DNA of 7,404 nt, from the NCBI GenBank assembly GCA_021778375.1, contig JAJYCM010000131.1, forward strand, positions 1 to 7,404. Direction: 5' to 3'. Of this stretch, positions 6,129 to 7,404 are shown one piece after another. The first letter of the stretch is position 1, and each line of letters begins with the position of its first letter. The stretch comes from Bacteroidota bacterium (GTDB lineage: Bacteria; Bacteroidota; Ignavibacteria; Ignavibacteriales; Ignavibacteriaceae). The position numbers and the translations under genes are program-made. The notes under the pieces were generated by a model. That model was not told where the DNA came from, did not search any database, and saw only the letters and a program-made list of their open reading frames with translations.

Positions 6129-7043
6129 GGATTATTAGTCGTTGGTTCACTTGGTTTAGATACAGTTGCAACACCGTTTGATAGAGTAGAAAATGCGCTC
6201 GGCGGATCGGCGACATACATTTCTTTAGCCGCTAGCTATTTTAGCGGTCCTGTTTATCTTGTCGGAGTAGTCGGAGAAGACTTCCCTAAAAAATATATCG
6301 ATCTCCTTGAGAATCATAATGTCGATCTCGAAGGCTTGCAAATAGTTAAAGGCGGTAAAACATTTAGATGGTCGGGTAAATATCATTACGATTTGAATGT
6401 CCGCGATACATTATTAACCGAGCTGAATGTTTTTGAGAAATTTAATCCGATAATTCCGGATAAATTTAAAAAAGCAAAATTCGTGTTACTTGGAAATATT
6501 GATCCTGAATTGCAAATAAGAGTTCTTGACCAAATGGAAGAACCGCACTTTGTAGTCGGTGATACTATGAATTATTGGATTGAAGGGAAGAAGGATACTT
6601 TACTTGAATTATTAAAAAGGGTAAATGTCCTAATCATAAATGATTCTGAAGCTCGTTTGCTGGCAAAGGAACCTAACTTAATTAAAGCTTGGAAGATAAT
6701 TCGCGAAATGGGTCCGGAAATTTTGATAATTAAAAAGGGAGAACACGGTGCGCTCCTTTTTACTGACGAAACAATATTCTCTGCACCGGCTTATCCGATG
6801 GAAATGATTTATGACCCGACTGGCGCTGGCGATACTTTTGCCGGTGGATTTATCGGATATCTGCATAAGACTCAGGATTTAAGTCCGGAAAATATGAAAC
6901 GTGCCGTTATTTATGGCAGCGCTATGGCTTCTTTTTGCGTGGAGAAATTTAGTACAAAAGGATTGGAAGAAATTGAATACCTAAGGGTTCAGGATAGATA
7001 CAGAGAGTTCCTCAAACTATCAACTTTTGATGAGAAGTACTAA
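6126..7043 (+). CDS. PfkB-family carbohydrate/nucleoside kinase
   Basis: This is a cytosolic ribokinase-fold enzyme that moves phosphate from ATP to a sugar or nucleoside hydroxyl. The 305 residues are normal for the family. The N-terminus GLLVVGSLGLDTVATPF and LGGSATYISLAAS (25-37) form the first signature and substrate pocket. NDSE (172-175) is the NxxE metal/phosphate motif. IKKGEHGALL (202-211) precedes DPTGAGDTFAGGF (230-242), the second PfkB signature, with catalytic base Asp236. The TTG start is chosen from the SD (AGGAG, 6115-6119) and because GLLVVGS aligns with the family's first strand. The substrate is not readable: ribose, fructose and nucleosides are all handled by relatives. 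It stands alone after a 337-base spacer, so it probably has its own promoter. Confidence 0.9.
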   Translation: MGLLVVGSLGLDTVATPFDRVENALGGSATYISLAASYFSGPVYLVGVVGEDFPKKYIDLLENHNVDLEGLQIVKGGKTFRWSGKYHYDLNVRDTLLTELNVFEKFNPIIPDKFKKAKFVLLGNIDPELQIRVLDQMEEPHFVVGDTMNYWIEGKKDTLLELLKRVNVLIINDSEARLLAKEPNLIKAWKIIREMGPEILIIKKGEHGALLFTDETIFSAPAYPMEMIYDPTGAGDTFAGGFIGYLHKTQDLSPENMKRAVIYGSAMASFCVEKFSTKGLEEIEYLRVQDRYREFLKLSTFDEKY

Positions 7044-7079
7044 GGGTATTTCTAAAAACTATCTTTTATAAAAATTTAA

Positions 7080-7137
7080 CGCAGTGAACCTACCTGCCGG
7101 CAGGCGCAAAGAATACGCAACATTCTCGCAGAGAACC
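7080..7137 (+). repeat. Imperfect 11-bp tandem array (CGCA units) interrupted by a 14-bp palindromic insert
   Basis: Four 11-base units begin CGCA: CGCAGTGAACC (7080-7090), CGCAAAGAATA (7105-7115), CGCAACATTCT (7116-7126) and CGCAGAGAACC (7127-7137). Units 1 and 4 differ at one base. Between units 1 and 2 lies exactly TACCTGCCGGCAGG (7091-7104). Without it the array would be continuous. Confidence 0.6.
7093..7104. repeat. CCTGCCGGCAGG palindrome
   Basis: This is a perfect 12-bp GC-rich palindrome in AT-rich DNA. Partial copies follow: CCTGCCTACC at 7136-7145 and ACCGGCAGGT at 7271-7280. From memory, such CCTGCCGGCAGG units are dispersed in many environmental bacterial genomes. Confidence 0.6.
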
Positions 7138-7211
7138 TGCCTACCGAGAGCGTTGCAGAACTCACCTATTGAGTCTCAAATGTAAAGAGAGGTCTCAAAA
7201 CTGTCTAAAAT

Positions 7212-7245
7212 GGGATTTCTCAGTCGAAGACTCCTTCGAAATGAC
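7212..7245. repeat. REP-like element (GGGATTTCTC ... TTCGAAATGACA)
   Basis: ATTTC (7215-7219) pairs with GAAAT (7238-7242), and TCGAA (7223-7227) with TTCGA (7235-7239) as an alternative fold. The framing GGGATTTCTC and TCGAAATGACA resembles a dispersed intergenic repeat I recall from Bacteroidota and other environmental genomes; this was not checked. Confidence 0.45.
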
Positions 7246-7323
7246 ATCTGGAAGTTGTGCAACAGACTCTACCGGCAGGTATTGAAGTTTTTAGAAGTGC
7301 CTTTAAATAATTTATCTTTGGAA

Positions 7324-7372
7324 TATTGAAGTAATGGAATCATGGAATTGAGAGGTATTTTGCATAATTCCA
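7324..7372. repeat. TGGAAT-type repeat with 7-bp inverted repeat
   Basis: Short units AATATTGAAG, TAATGGAAT and CATGGAATT follow each other. TGGAATT (7343-7349) is then matched by AATTCCA (7366-7372) across a 16-base loop. Similar TGGAGTATTGGAAT wording occurs after purD near 1793-1806. Confidence 0.35.
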
Positions 7373-7404
7373 GATAGTTGTTTCTGTGTAATGTGACTTA
7401 TAAG

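Larger units (their letters stand above)
7044..7404. other. Non-coding spacer built of short repeats
   Basis: There is no supported gene. From left to right it holds an AT-rich lead, an 11-bp tandem array interrupted by a palindrome (7080-7137), a degraded repeat region to about 7200, a REP-like hairpin element (7212-7245), a second CCGGCAGG copy (about 7270-7281) and TGGAAT repeats with an inverted repeat (7324-7372). A 39-codon frame at 7210-7329 runs through the REP-like element and is judged accidental. Confidence 0.65.

Noticed and set aside
5969..6181. 70-codon + strand frame upstream of the kinase
   Set aside because: TTG start, no SD, low-complexity Phe/Tyr/Cys/Leu content expected from T-rich DNA, and it overlaps the kinase gene in another frame.
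6678..6866. 62-codon reverse-strand frame inside the kinase
   Set aside because: Antisense shadow over the PfkB signature region.
7080..7137. CRISPR-like array
   Set aside because: The units are 11 bp, directly adjacent and imperfect, with no spacers of uniform length and no cas genes.
7210..7329. 39-codon + strand frame starting MGFLSRRLLRND
   Set aside because: It runs straight through a REP-like element and a palindrome copy and has no SD; repeat DNA often gives such frames.

Overview
The window is AT-rich and every supported gene lies on the + strand. The organism is probably a member of the Bacteroidota/Ignavibacteriota (FCB) lineage. Two things suggest this: a TonB-dependent receptor with an N-terminal CarboxypepD_reg-like domain, and intergenic spacers carrying short palindromic and tandem repeats. 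Several genes have clear Shine-Dalgarno (SD) sequences (AAGGAG or AGGAG), which fits Ignavibacteria better than the mostly SD-poor classical Bacteroidia. The lineage call is an inference from style, not from a search.

Layout. (1) Positions 1-1726 hold the 3' end of a glycosyltransferase gene whose stop overlaps the GTG start of a complete purD (GAR synthetase, purine synthesis). (2) Positions 1727-2232 hold a short leader with a possible 18-codon leader peptide and a small hairpin. A 29-codon single-pass membrane peptide with a good SD follows. After one TAA, in the same frame, comes a DUF4404-family protein that has no SD of its own but carries an excellent internal SD and ATG. (3) Positions 2341-5186 hold a small exported DUF2946-like protein with CxxC and HxH motifs, then a TonB-dependent outer-membrane receptor. 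(4) Positions 5285-5788 hold a bacterioferritin with all ferroxidase ligands and the haem Met, preceded by a symmetric set of TGTTAA half-sites. (5) Positions 6126-7043 hold a PfkB-family sugar/nucleoside kinase with a TTG start, preceded by a 337-base T-rich spacer with recurring AACCTT motifs. (6) Positions 7044-7404 are non-coding and made of short repeats. These include an 11-bp tandem array into which a 14-bp palindromic unit appears to have been inserted.

The genes do not form one pathway. The most coherent group is the DUF2946-like protein, the TonB receptor and the bacterioferritin, which could together handle metal (iron, haem or copper) uptake and storage. That link rests on adjacency and family knowledge only. 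No new defence system, CRISPR array, tRNA, rRNA or insertion sequence was seen. The most unusual coding structure is the membrane peptide/DUF4404 pair in one frame.
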